A stretch of 12,458 bases of DNA from Promethearchaeota archaeon (GTDB lineage Archaea > Asgardarchaeota > Lokiarchaeia > Sigynarchaeales > SOKP01): assembly GCA_030620005.1 (NCBI GenBank), contig JAUXAJ010000144.1, forward strand, positions 1 to 12,458, read 5' to 3'. The position numbers were made by a program, and so were the translations under genes. Under the pieces are notes generated by a model. That model did no database searches. It was not told the DNA's origin and saw only the letters and a list, made by a program, of their open reading frames with translations. Positions 1-7,164 of this stretch are shown one piece after another (position 1 is the stretch's first letter; each line of letters opens with the position of its first letter).

Positions 1-108
1 AGTCAGAGTGTGGTAAAAGTCAAGTTTAAAGACTGTTATTTTCTTTCCATCCATCTCACGAATTTCGGTTGAAAGGTAAGGATTGTTTTTTAAATCGGAA
101 ATGTCCAA
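1..108 (-). CDS. possible 5' end of an unknown gene, cut by the left edge
   Basis: The minus strand is open from a TTG at 108-106 to the window edge (36 codons), with an in-frame ATG at 54-52 as an alternative start. The reading after that ATG begins MDGKKITVFKLDFYHTLT, which looks protein-like but matches nothing I recognise. An AAGGA lies 5 bases before the TTG. The competing reading is a plus-strand frame that enters from the left and stops with TGA at 70-72, giving the 3' tail of an upstream gene. I cannot decide between them from so little sequence. If the minus-strand reading is right, this gene diverges from the next one, and the ATG start would leave about 46 bases between the two starts. 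Confidence 0.3.
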   Translation of the reverse strand, partial: MDISDLKNNPYLSTEIREMDGKKITVFKLDFYHTLT

Positions 109-496
109 TAAATTCCTTACTCAAACTATACATCCAGATGTGATTTTATATGATTTTTTTACAGATATAATAATTTTAATTGAAGAAGAATCAAAATTAG
201 ATAAATCTGTATTATATAAGAAAGAAGCAATACAATCTATCATAAAAGCTTTTGAGCCTCTTTTTTTAGGAACCGAAAATATTGTATTTCAATATTTAGC
301 ACGAACCATTAGTTCAGGTATAGAAAAACTAGATAAAATTCCTAACATTATCCCCCAAAAGGATTTTTTAGATATATTATCTAATATTTTTAGTGAAGAA
401 CTGTTAAAAGTTGACATTTTTGGTAAGGATGAAATTAAAGACAATCTTAGGAAATGTATTGATATCATCATAGGTAAAATCAATTTAATGTTTTAA
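83..496 (+). CDS. hypothetical helical protein, about 131-137 residues
   Basis: I do not recognise this protein. The open frame begins at TTG 83 (137 residues), but the ATG at 101 (131 residues, beginning MSNKFLTQTIHPDV) looks at least as good. It has no signal peptide, clear membrane segment, Cys/His cluster or nucleotide-binding motif. The composition is rich in Ile, Leu, Lys, Asp and Glu with amphipathic spacing (for example FTDIIILIEEESKL, KDFLDILSNIFSEELLK), so an all-helical soluble fold is likely. It stands alone: the possible gene on its left is probably divergent, and to its right lie a repeat and the uvrB remnant. The steady codon-like composition over 130 codons supports real coding, but the function is unknown. 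Confidence 0.55.
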   Translation: MFFKSEMSNKFLTQTIHPDVILYDFFTDIIILIEEESKLDKSVLYKKEAIQSIIKAFEPLFLGTENIVFQYLARTISSGIEKLDKIPNIIPQKDFLDILSNIFSEELLKVDIFGKDEIKDNLRKCIDIIIGKINLMF

Positions 497-598
497 ATGA
501 AAGAAACTTAATAATATATTTAATCTTGTTATTTAACTTTCTTAATTCTTCCAAATATCTAATACAGATTACTTGCATTATAATCTTCGCATTTTACA

Positions 599-632
599 TT
601 ATAATCTAAACAAAATTATAATCTAAACAAAA
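599..632. repeat. 17-bp perfect tandem repeat, two copies
   Basis: The unit TTATAATCTAAACAAAA occurs twice back to back, at 599-615 and 616-632. A partial third copy, ATTATAATCT, lies at 577-586. The pair directly abuts the point where similarity to UvrB ends (about 633), so it may mark the deletion or recombination breakpoint that removed the rest of uvrB. The rest of the gene-free stretch from 497 to 598 is AT-rich, and I see no gene or RNA in it. Confidence 0.85.
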
Positions 633-926
633 TGCCTTATAATAATCGTAGTAAGAGACAAAATAATGGACAGCGTTTTTAGGGAATAATTCTTTAAACT
701 CGTTATATAATTGTGGTTACAACGTTTTGTTAGGCGCCATTATTAAAGTGGGTTTTTGAACTTTTTGAATAATGTTAGCGATTGTAAAGCTTTTTCCAGT
801 TCCAGTTGCTCCGAGCAAAGTTTGGAATATTTTTCCATTATTTATTTTTTTAACTAAAGTAGCAATTGCTTTGGGCTGATCTCCACTAGGTTCATAATTA
901 GATACTAATTTAAATACAGGATTCAT
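633..926 (-). pseudogene. uvrB: uvrB 5' remnant with in-frame stop, 3' end lost
   Basis: This is the start of excinuclease subunit B, the DNA-damage-verifying helicase-like subunit of UvrABC nucleotide excision repair. From ATG 926 the first 69 codons read as a normal UvrB N-terminus: the [17 protein letters not shown] motif, [13 protein letters not shown] (Walker A at residues 39-46), then [15 protein letters not shown] follows at 719-717. In the same frame the reading continues [12 protein letters not shown], then a segment ending [10 protein letters not shown]. That is the family's next conserved stretch (usually AAQLYNEFK, then SYYDYYQPEAYVP), so the stop replaces the first Ala codon. Similarity ends near 633, at about codon 98 of the 650-700 expected, beside a tandem repeat. 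No helicase, beta-hairpin or UvrC-interaction domain follows. This is a decaying copy or partial duplicate; an assembly error is a weaker possibility. Confidence 0.9.
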
Positions 927-1159
927 GTAGGCATGGATATAAAGTTATTTTAATTATGAATAAGAGAAAAACATGTTCTTTTTATAACGAAGTCTCTATG
1001 ATATTTCAATAAATTATCGTTTAATTTTTTTATTATTTGAAATAAAAGAAATATAAGGAATAGGATTTTTTATTTTATTCCATGAAAAATCCCAATTTAA
1101 CCTTTTTCTACTGATTGTTATTAAATTTTTAATGAATCCAGGATTTCCTTTACTATAAA

Positions 1160-4100
1160 TTATGATGAATCTATTACGGTTACTAAATGAATATCCTCAG
1201 CACCTTCTATGGTACGTGCCAAAATCTTTAATATATCATCCACCTCAATAACGGAACCAATATAATCAGAAACGGATTCGGGAGATGCGTTTAAATCAAT
1301 TGACACGATTAATGAACCTCCTCCATTTTCAATGATGATACTACCATTTAAATCAAAATCAGCTAAAGGAATATAAGTGTTGTTAATGTAAATTGAATCT
1401 AAAGTGACGTCTAAAACACCATTATTAACAATTTTTATTGTCAATTCATTAGGATCGATATCTGCTGTTGTTCCGGAGTCGTCTATTGATATATCATGTA
1501 ATTCCGAGTTCACTACTGCGGTAAAGGTTTCGGCAGCTTGTGCTGAGGAATAGGTCGTAACTTCTACAAATAGTTCATTCGAGATATTAATTCTCAAATT
1601 AGGAATATTAAAGGAAATAATTGCACACTCTTGAATACCTAGCGTATCATCTCCATAAATGAAATTTACGTCATTAATAGGCACTGTATTAGAAACATTA
1701 AGAATTACATTTTTTAGTATTACTTCCTCATCACCCGTATTTTTTATTAGTAGTGTTCCTGTTTCGTTCGCTGCGATATATGATGTTAAATAATTTTGAG
1801 CGTTTTTAATAATTTGAATATCCGGTTTATCCTTGATGGTGTGTATGAAACCTACATCAGAAGCCACTGTATCTCCATTGAAACTCCCCGTAACTGTTAT
1901 TAGAATCTTGTCATTTACATCAAAAAGATCTGATTCTGAAGTTTCCATGATTATGGTATCTTCTTCGCCAGGTCTTAATACGAACTCGCTATAAATCTTA
2001 TTCCACGATTCCGTTTCGTTTAAATAGACCGAATCTATTCCGAACACAGTATCGCCTGTATTTTTTACATTAATTTCAAGCCTAGTAATACCGTTATCGT
2101 ATGCATACGCATGAGTTTTACTCAAACTGATAGGTATATTATTCCTTGAGTAATCAATTCCCGCTGCGATTAATTCTGGAGATTTAATTCTAGCTTCATC
2201 TAGAATTGACATTTTAAAATTAATATCATTAGACGAAAAGATGGTCCGATCACTGATTCCATTTGAAGTAACAACCCCAATTGTATTATATGTCCCATAC
2301 GGATAAAAAGTAGCGTTTACTTCAGGTAAATGAACAAATGCTTTTTCTCCTGGTTGTAGTATGGGAGAACCGCTTATATATTCGGCAGTACTAGCGTTTA
2401 ATTTGTTATTCTCCGAATTAAAATAAAATTCTTTCAATAATTCAATAGAATTCCCCGTATTTTCCACTTCTATGTACAAGTCAGCAATATCTTCACTAAT
2501 TTGCTCAACTTTACTATTCTCTCTATTAATTTTAATATTCCCTTCTCCAGATCTGGATACAAAGAATTCACTTGTCTGACTCGTGAAGGTATATGTTTTT
2601 CCTTCAATTGCGTCTGCCTTGGCCGTTACCGACACATTTACAACATCATTATAACTAAAATCAACAGAAGGAAATTTAACCCACGCAATATCTTCAACAC
2701 CCACCCCCAATTCATTGTTAATTCTTCCTTTTCCCAAGGTAAAGTTATATGCCTTGCCATTAAGTTTTACATCTTCGATTTGCAAATCTCGTGTTCCCGT
2801 ATTTTCCAAGTTAAAGGTACCATATCCACTGTCGTATACTTTTGCGTTTTTTATTGAAAAACTGGAGTCTAAAGCTGTATAATCAAGTTTATAAAGCTTT
2901 ATTAATCCAGTTCTTGAAAAATAGGCCTTGTTGAATACCTTAAAGTCATACGCTCCATTATCAGGTATGTGGGACTTCCATGTATTGCCGTAATCGTCCT
3001 TTCTTTGATTAATTTGAGTCGCGTAATGACCTTTTACGGTATTAGGTCCAAATAAAGAAGGATCAGTATATTCTCCATAAAACATCAACCTTACTAATTG
3101 ACTTTCAAACCATTTATCTCGATATAATCCAGTTGAACTATTGACATATTCACTCTCATCAAAAACTGAATTTTCAGCCCAATTATCTTCTTCCATGCCC
3201 CAATTTTTGTATCTATTATAATTATCATTGCAAATTCTTAACATCCATTGCCATTTACCTTCATCACCGTGGAATCCATCGAGTAAAAACCCGAAATATA
3301 TTAAAACATAGTCCGCTCTTAAATGATTAAGAATTTTAGCGCTATAAATCTCGTTAGTTTGCATTAGCGCCATGCCTGTCAGACCTATTCTCGTATTATT
3401 TACAGTGGCATTATCGTTTACTGTAGTCACATTTCCTATTGGAGTTAACCAATATCCGTAATCCCACCAACTCACGACGACATCCGTTCCTTTTAAATTA
3501 TATTTCATCCACGTTAGAGTTTCTTCCCAATCATGAAACTGAACTCCCGGAACGATTTGACTATATGACAATTGATTTATAGAAATATCAGTTGCATGGA
3601 TTACTTGAACCATGCACAAAAAGCCAACGATAAAATACACAGTAAGTACTTCTGAAGTGCCTACGGGTTGCTTTATTTGTCTTCTTCTCTTCCTTTGTAT
3701 TCTATCCTTTCCTTCTCCAACAAAACTACCGTAAATTTTTAAAACATTTGCTAATCCATAGGCACCAACCAGGCATGCTGCTGGAGAAAATAATAATATT
3801 ATTCTAATCATGCTTCCGGTAAAATAAAAAATTGTTAATAAAAACACAATTAGTAATACATCTGTTATGGTTGACCTTCTAAAACAAAAAAATATTCCAA
3901 GTGGTAAGAGTAAAAACGGGATTAATGTATTGTAATAAAATACTCCCCATGCGCTTGGCATGTGCTCAGCAACTGATTCTGTGAGATGTAGCGAGCTACG
4001 AGTCATGGGACTTAGAACGCTTTTAATTCTTCCCCCAAAACCAAAAGGAATCATATCTGGATTTACCCATATGATTATGGCAAGCGCCACTGCTGTTGGA

Positions 4101-5044
4101 ATCATGAGCCATTTGATAGAACTTAATAAACCATCATAAAATCTAGGATATTCGTGCTTTTTAGTATATATCAAATGAAAAATTATCAAAACAATTGTAA
4201 AGAGAAAAATTCCTCCTACTTCAACACTACTAAATAGAGCTTGATGACCAAAATTATAATATAAAGAAAAAATAAGTAATCCCGTCCCTTGTACACCAGC
4301 ATAACCAATCAACACGTTAGCATCATATTTATTCATTAAAATAATTACTCCACATACAATAGGTAATAATAAATAAACATATTGATAACCATTCCAACTC
4401 AAGCTTAAATAACCTAGGAATAACCCTCCCATTATTGAATGTAGAATTTTCCCCGTTTTTACTGCCTTTAAAAAAAATACAAACGCCATCAATACAGCAA
4501 AAACTCCTATCGTTTCGTTATCGAAAAAGCCCGCACACGTCCTTTGTATGTGGCCCGTGTTAAAAGCCAAGAAGAAGGCGGCCAATAGACCGCATCTCCT
4601 ATCTAAGACTTCTTTTCCAAAGAAATACATTGCCAGAACCGTCAAGCCTCCCATGAATGGTGGAAAGAAATAACAAACCTGGTAAATTGAGATTGGAAGT
4701 CCGATGAAATTTAATACATTGTAGATGATAACGACAGAAAAAGTGAGACCTGGGCGCAAGCTGAAACGGTCGTATCCATCTGGATACCAAGACTTAAAAT
4801 CATGCCAATTGAAGTAATCATAAAGGGAATGTTCGCTTAAATAAACTGCATTGTAGTATTGGATCCATGGATCGAAAGCCTTAATTATTATTAGCCCTCT
4901 CACGACAGGTGTTAGCCGAATCATTATACTCAAGATTAAAATTAAAGAAATAGCCGTAAAAAATAACATATTTTGAGTTTTCACGGATACTGAAACTCGG
5001 ATTCGATCTCGAAAGTTTTTCAAGGATTCGGAAATTTTACCCAT
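1160..5044 (-). CDS. aglB: STT3/AglB oligosaccharyltransferase with long extracytoplasmic repeat region
   Basis: This is the catalytic subunit that transfers a lipid-linked oligosaccharide to Asn of N-X-S/T sequons on the outer membrane face. Residues 1-485 are multi-pass membrane, with a basic cytoplasmic loop near 446-459 (RKRRRQIK). Visible motifs are FDPW with D58, the second acidic motif FDNE (D175, E177), the external-loop SVAEHMP (357-363), WWDYG (526-530), DNATVNN (544-550) and a DxxK motif (D594, K597, in DEGKWQWMLRI). The DNE, SVxEHxP and DNxTxNN forms match eukaryotic STT3 better than typical euryarchaeal AglB. After about residue 735 come five repeats of roughly 105-130 residues. 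Each opens with a strand-NTG pattern (748, 862, 995, 1102; NNG at 1207), like CARDB or Ig-type beta sandwiches, and together they carry about 11 sequons. At 1294 residues it is longer than most relatives. It diverges from truA; a TATA-like box sits about 27 bases before the ATG. Confidence 0.95.
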   Translation of the reverse strand: MGKISESLKNFRDRIRVSVSVKTQNMLFFTAISLILILSIMIRLTPVVRGLIIIKAFDPWIQYYNAVYLSEHSLYDYFNWHDFKSWYPDGYDRFSLRPGLTFSVVIIYNVLNFIGLPISIYQVCYFFPPFMGGLTVLAMYFFGKEVLDRRCGLLAAFFLAFNTGHIQRTCAGFFDNETIGVFAVLMAFVFFLKAVKTGKILHSIMGGLFLGYLSLSWNGYQYVYLLLPIVCGVIILMNKYDANVLIGYAGVQGTGLLIFSLYYNFGHQALFSSVEVGGIFLFTIVLIIFHLIYTKKHEYPRFYDGLLSSIKWLMIPTAVALAIIIWVNPDMIPFGFGGRIKSVLSPMTRSSLHLTESVAEHMPSAWGVFYYNTLIPFLLLPLGIFFCFRRSTITDVLLIVFLLTIFYFTGSMIRIILLFSPAACLVGAYGLANVLKIYGSFVGEGKDRIQRKRRRQIKQPVGTSEVLTVYFIVGFLCMVQVIHATDISINQLSYSQIVPGVQFHDWEETLTWMKYNLKGTDVVVSWWDYGYWLTPIGNVTTVNDNATVNNTRIGLTGMALMQTNEIYSAKILNHLRADYVLIYFGFLLDGFHGDEGKWQWMLRICNDNYNRYKNWGMEEDNWAENSVFDESEYVNSSTGLYRDKWFESQLVRLMFYGEYTDPSLFGPNTVKGHYATQINQRKDDYGNTWKSHIPDNGAYDFKVFNKAYFSRTGLIKLYKLDYTALDSSFSIKNAKVYDSGYGTFNLENTGTRDLQIEDVKLNGKAYNFTLGKGRINNELGVGVEDIAWVKFPSVDFSYNDVVNVSVTAKADAIEGKTYTFTSQTSEFFVSRSGEGNIKINRENSKVEQISEDIADLYIEVENTGNSIELLKEFYFNSENNKLNASTAEYISGSPILQPGEKAFVHLPEVNATFYPYGTYNTIGVVTSNGISDRTIFSSNDINFKMSILDEARIKSPELIAAGIDYSRNNIPISLSKTHAYAYDNGITRLEINVKNTGDTVFGIDSVYLNETESWNKIYSEFVLRPGEEDTIIMETSESDLFDVNDKILITVTGSFNGDTVASDVGFIHTIKDKPDIQIIKNAQNYLTSYIAANETGTLLIKNTGDEEVILKNVILNVSNTVPINDVNFIYGDDTLGIQECAIISFNIPNLRINISNELFVEVTTYSSAQAAETFTAVVNSELHDISIDDSGTTADIDPNELTIKIVNNGVLDVTLDSIYINNTYIPLADFDLNGSIIIENGGGSLIVSIDLNASPESVSDYIGSVIEVDDILKILARTIEGAEDIHLVTVIDSS

Positions 5045-5068
5045 TGCTTAATTCTTTTAAATTGTTCT

Positions 5069-5079
5069 ATTTAAAAAAA
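5069..5079 (-). promoter_or_regulatory. TATA-like box for aglB
   Basis: On the minus strand this reads TTTTTTTAAAT. It is centred about 27-30 bases before the ATG at 5044. At the usual archaeal box-to-start distance, transcription would begin within a few bases of the start codon, giving a leaderless or nearly leaderless mRNA. No Shine-Dalgarno-like sequence precedes the ATG. The assignment rests on position and composition only, in an AT-rich background. Confidence 0.4.
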
Positions 5080-5169
5080 CTTAATATAATTTAGAATATT
5101 AAAAACCTTCTTCCCATTAAAATGTTTTTTTTTATTAGAAAATTGAGTTAAGTTGTTATAAGAGTGTAA

Positions 5170-5180
5170 TTTTTAAATAT
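5170..5180 (+). promoter_or_regulatory. TATA-like box for truA, with GTGAT ribosome site
   Basis: TTTTTAAATAT is followed about 31 bases later by GTGAT at 5211-5215, which complements the usual archaeal 16S rRNA 3' end (ATCAC). The TTG start lies 9 bases further on. The predicted transcript start near 5200-5205 leaves a short leader containing that site. This supports the TTG at 5225 as the true start. The inference is positional. Confidence 0.4.
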
Positions 5181-5224
5181 GCATTACTTAAAAAAAGTAA
5201 ATTCGAAGAAGTGATTAATAATCA

Positions 5225-6079
5225 TTGAACGAAAATAGATTCCTCTTTAAATTTTATTATGTTGGAGTTAAAAAATTTCACGGGTCTCAAAGACAATCTC
5301 AAAGACAAGGGCAAGGCTACCTTACAATAGAAGATTGTATCATACACGCTTTAAAAAAAAGGAATTACATGAATGATAGTAAGCTCTCTGGATTTGAAGT
5401 TGCGAGTAGAACAGATAGATTCGTATCAGCCCGATGTAATGTTTTTTCTTTCATTTCAAAGAGAGAACCTTTTTTAATGGAAATTAATAGTGCGTTACCC
5501 AAAGAAATAGGAATTTGGGCTCATGCTAAAGTGCCAATAGATTTTTTAGCAAGATCTAACGCCATTTACCGCCATTATAAGTATATCGTTCCTAACAAGT
5601 TTGAATGTTCTAATAACAGTTGTTCTATCGATTTTAACTTAATGCATGACGCTTCCAAATCCTTAGAAGGGCGTCACGATTTCTTGAATTTTTCAAAAAA
5701 AAGTGAAAAAGAAGTAAAAACCGTAAGAGATATGGATTCAGTTAAAATTAGCATTGATAATGGTTTTATAATATTTGATTTTAAGAGTAGAGCTTTTTTA
5801 AGGCAACAAGTTCGCCGAATGGTAAAAAAAATTTTGGAATTAGGAACTGGTGATTTTGAATACCAAAACTTCTTAAAGTTATTTGATACTACAAAATATG
5901 TATCTTATGAGCCCGCAAACCCTACAGGATTAATCCTATGGGATATAAAATATAGCAATGCTATTAAATTTAAGGTTGATGTTAAATCCAAAGAAAGAAT
6001 GGAGAATTATTGTGAACTTCAAGAGATGAGATACAATCTTAAAGCCAAATTATTCAAATTATTAAATCAAGAAGTTTAA
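5225..6079 (+). CDS. truA: tRNA pseudouridine synthase A
   Basis: TruA-family enzymes isomerise uridines in the tRNA anticodon stem-loop region (positions 38-40 in the best-studied members). The start is TTG at 5225, with GTGAT 9 bases upstream. Family landmarks appear in order: FYYVGVKKFHGSQRQ near the N-terminus, SRTDRFVSA with the catalytic Asp at D64, FLARSNAIYRHYKYIV, the GRHDF motif, FLRQQVRRMV (substrate-binding helix) and the C-terminal PTGLILWDIKY. Length (284) is normal. The usual GRTDxGVHA signature is SRTDRFVSA here, in keeping with the archaeal branch. A 12-bp tandem duplication at 5285-5308 inserts a second SQRQ. The gene converges on rfcS, and their 3' ends overlap by 4 bases. 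Confidence 0.9.
   Translation: MNENRFLFKFYYVGVKKFHGSQRQSQRQGQGYLTIEDCIIHALKKRNYMNDSKLSGFEVASRTDRFVSARCNVFSFISKREPFLMEINSALPKEIGIWAHAKVPIDFLARSNAIYRHYKYIVPNKFECSNNSCSIDFNLMHDASKSLEGRHDFLNFSKKSEKEVKTVRDMDSVKISIDNGFIIFDFKSRAFLRQQVRRMVKKILELGTGDFEYQNFLKLFDTTKYVSYEPANPTGLILWDIKYSNAIKFKVDVKSKERMENYCELQEMRYNLKAKLFKLLNQEV
5285..5308 (+). repeat. 12-bp perfect tandem duplication inside truA
   Basis: TCTCAAAGACAA occurs twice in tandem (5285-5296 and 5297-5308), encoding SQRQ-SQRQ at residues 21-28. It sits right after the conserved HG of the TruA HGxQxQ motif, where most relatives have one such block followed by a short variable loop. The reading frame is kept. Confidence 0.9.
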
Positions 6080-7047
6080 TCCTGCAATAAAACGATGTTT
6101 GCCAATAACGCTTGTAATTGAATTTCTTCTGTTCCACCTTGACTCAAGCGATATTCAAACTCGGCAAGGAGCTTTGAAAGTTCAATTTTTAGATCTTCTG
6201 CAATATCAAGATTATATATTTCTCCATGTATATTTCTTATAATATTACGACCAGATAATCCATATTCCTTAATTAAATCATGTAGTAGTTTTATTGATAA
6301 CTGTAATTGGCCTTCCAAAGCAGTGTGTAAAATTTTTTTTATTTTTTCTGGAGGGACTTCTCCAGCGACTCTAAATACTATTTCTTGATCTACTCTTTTA
6401 GAAATTGTACCACACGATTGCAGATAATTTATCGCCCTTCGACAATCTCCTCTAGATACATCAACTAGAGCGTTTAATCCATTAGAAAGAATATTTATCT
6501 TCTCTTTTTTTGCAACAAATTTTATTCTCTCTTTAATATCTTCATTGTTTAGAGGTGAAAATCTAAATACTACACATCTCGATTGAATTGGAGGAATTAT
6601 TTTATTTGAATAATTACAAATTAGTATCATTCGACAGTTCTTGGTGTATTTTTCCATGGTCCTCCGTAAAGCCTGTTGAGCAGGCGCCGTCATGTTATCT
6701 GCTTCATCAAGAATTAGGATTTTAAAAGGAATATTTAGTGGTGGCCGAGCTTTAGCAAAATCCTTGATATATGTTCTGATGACATCAATTCCTCGAGCAT
6801 CGCTAGCATTTAGTTCCAAATACGCGCTGTTTGGTGCCATTTTCTGACCGTATAATTCACGCACCATCGCTAATGCAGAAGTCGTTTTTCCCGTTCCAGC
6901 AGGGCCCGCAAAAATCAGATGAGGCATGGATTTCGATTTATCTTTAATAAATTGCTTTAAACGATTAATAATCCCTTTTTGATTTACAACATCATCTAAC
7001 ATTCGGGGGCGATATTTTTCTACCCATGGACGATTTTCCGAGGACAT
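6076..7047 (-). CDS. rfcS: replication factor C small subunit (clamp loader)
   Basis: RfcS is the AAA+ ATPase that, with the large subunit RfcL, opens and loads the PCNA sliding clamp onto primed DNA. Visible landmarks are RPWVEKYRP (RFC box, residues 6-14), Walker A GPAGTGKT (48-55), Walker B LILDEAD (111-117), sensor 1 Asn in ICNYSNK (N145), the SRC arginine-finger motif (156-158) and sensor 2 SRGDCRRAINYLQ (198-210). A C-terminal helical collar region runs to residue 323. Length is normal for the family. No RfcL gene lies next to it, although the two are adjacent in some archaea. The stop (6078-6076) lies inside the 3' end of the convergent truA. The ATG start faces the enolase gene across a 117-base divergent spacer. 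Confidence 0.96.
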   Translation of the reverse strand: MSSENRPWVEKYRPRMLDDVVNQKGIINRLKQFIKDKSKSMPHLIFAGPAGTGKTTSALAMVRELYGQKMAPNSAYLELNASDARGIDVIRTYIKDFAKARPPLNIPFKILILDEADNMTAPAQQALRRTMEKYTKNCRMILICNYSNKIIPPIQSRCVVFRFSPLNNEDIKERIKFVAKKEKINILSNGLNALVDVSRGDCRRAINYLQSCGTISKRVDQEIVFRVAGEVPPEKIKKILHTALEGQLQLSIKLLHDLIKEYGLSGRNIIRNIHGEIYNLDIAEDLKIELSKLLAEFEYRLSQGGTEEIQLQALLANIVLLQD

Positions 7048-7151
7048 TTTAATATCTTAATATATTCAGATTTTGTATGAATAATAATATGTATAAATAA
7101 CAATAAATTTTCTTAATTCTTAATTAATATTTATATTCATGAAAAAATAAA

Positions 7152-7155
7152 GGAG
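7152..7155 (+). promoter_or_regulatory. Shine-Dalgarno site of enolase
   Basis: GGAG (within AAAGGAGAA) lies exactly 9 bases before the ATG at 7165. The same GGAG-9-ATG geometry recurs at 10180-10195 upstream of rpoL. A TATAAATA at 7092-7099 is a possible TATA box, which would give a leader containing this site. Confidence 0.7.
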
Positions 7156-7164
7156 AATAATTTA

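Noticed and set aside
289..483. 64-codon minus-strand open frame opposite the first gene
   Set aside because: It is antisense to the better plus-strand frame, has biased Ser/Leu/Ile composition and no known motif.
577..632. Short repeats as a CRISPR array
   Set aside because: The copies are directly adjacent with no spacers of regular length, and there are no cas genes in the window.
2501..2857. 118-codon plus-strand open frame inside aglB
   Set aside because: It is a shadow of the repeat region of the STT3 gene, with no start context and no motif.
4599..4790. 63-codon minus-strand frame inside aglB
   Set aside because: It is an alternative frame of a membrane-spanning part of the clearly coding aglB.
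1160..5044. STT3 tail as a separate fused S-layer or adhesin gene
   Set aside because: The frame is continuous without a stop or internal start signal. Beta-rich tails are also common in archaeal STT3, so one long protein is the simpler reading.
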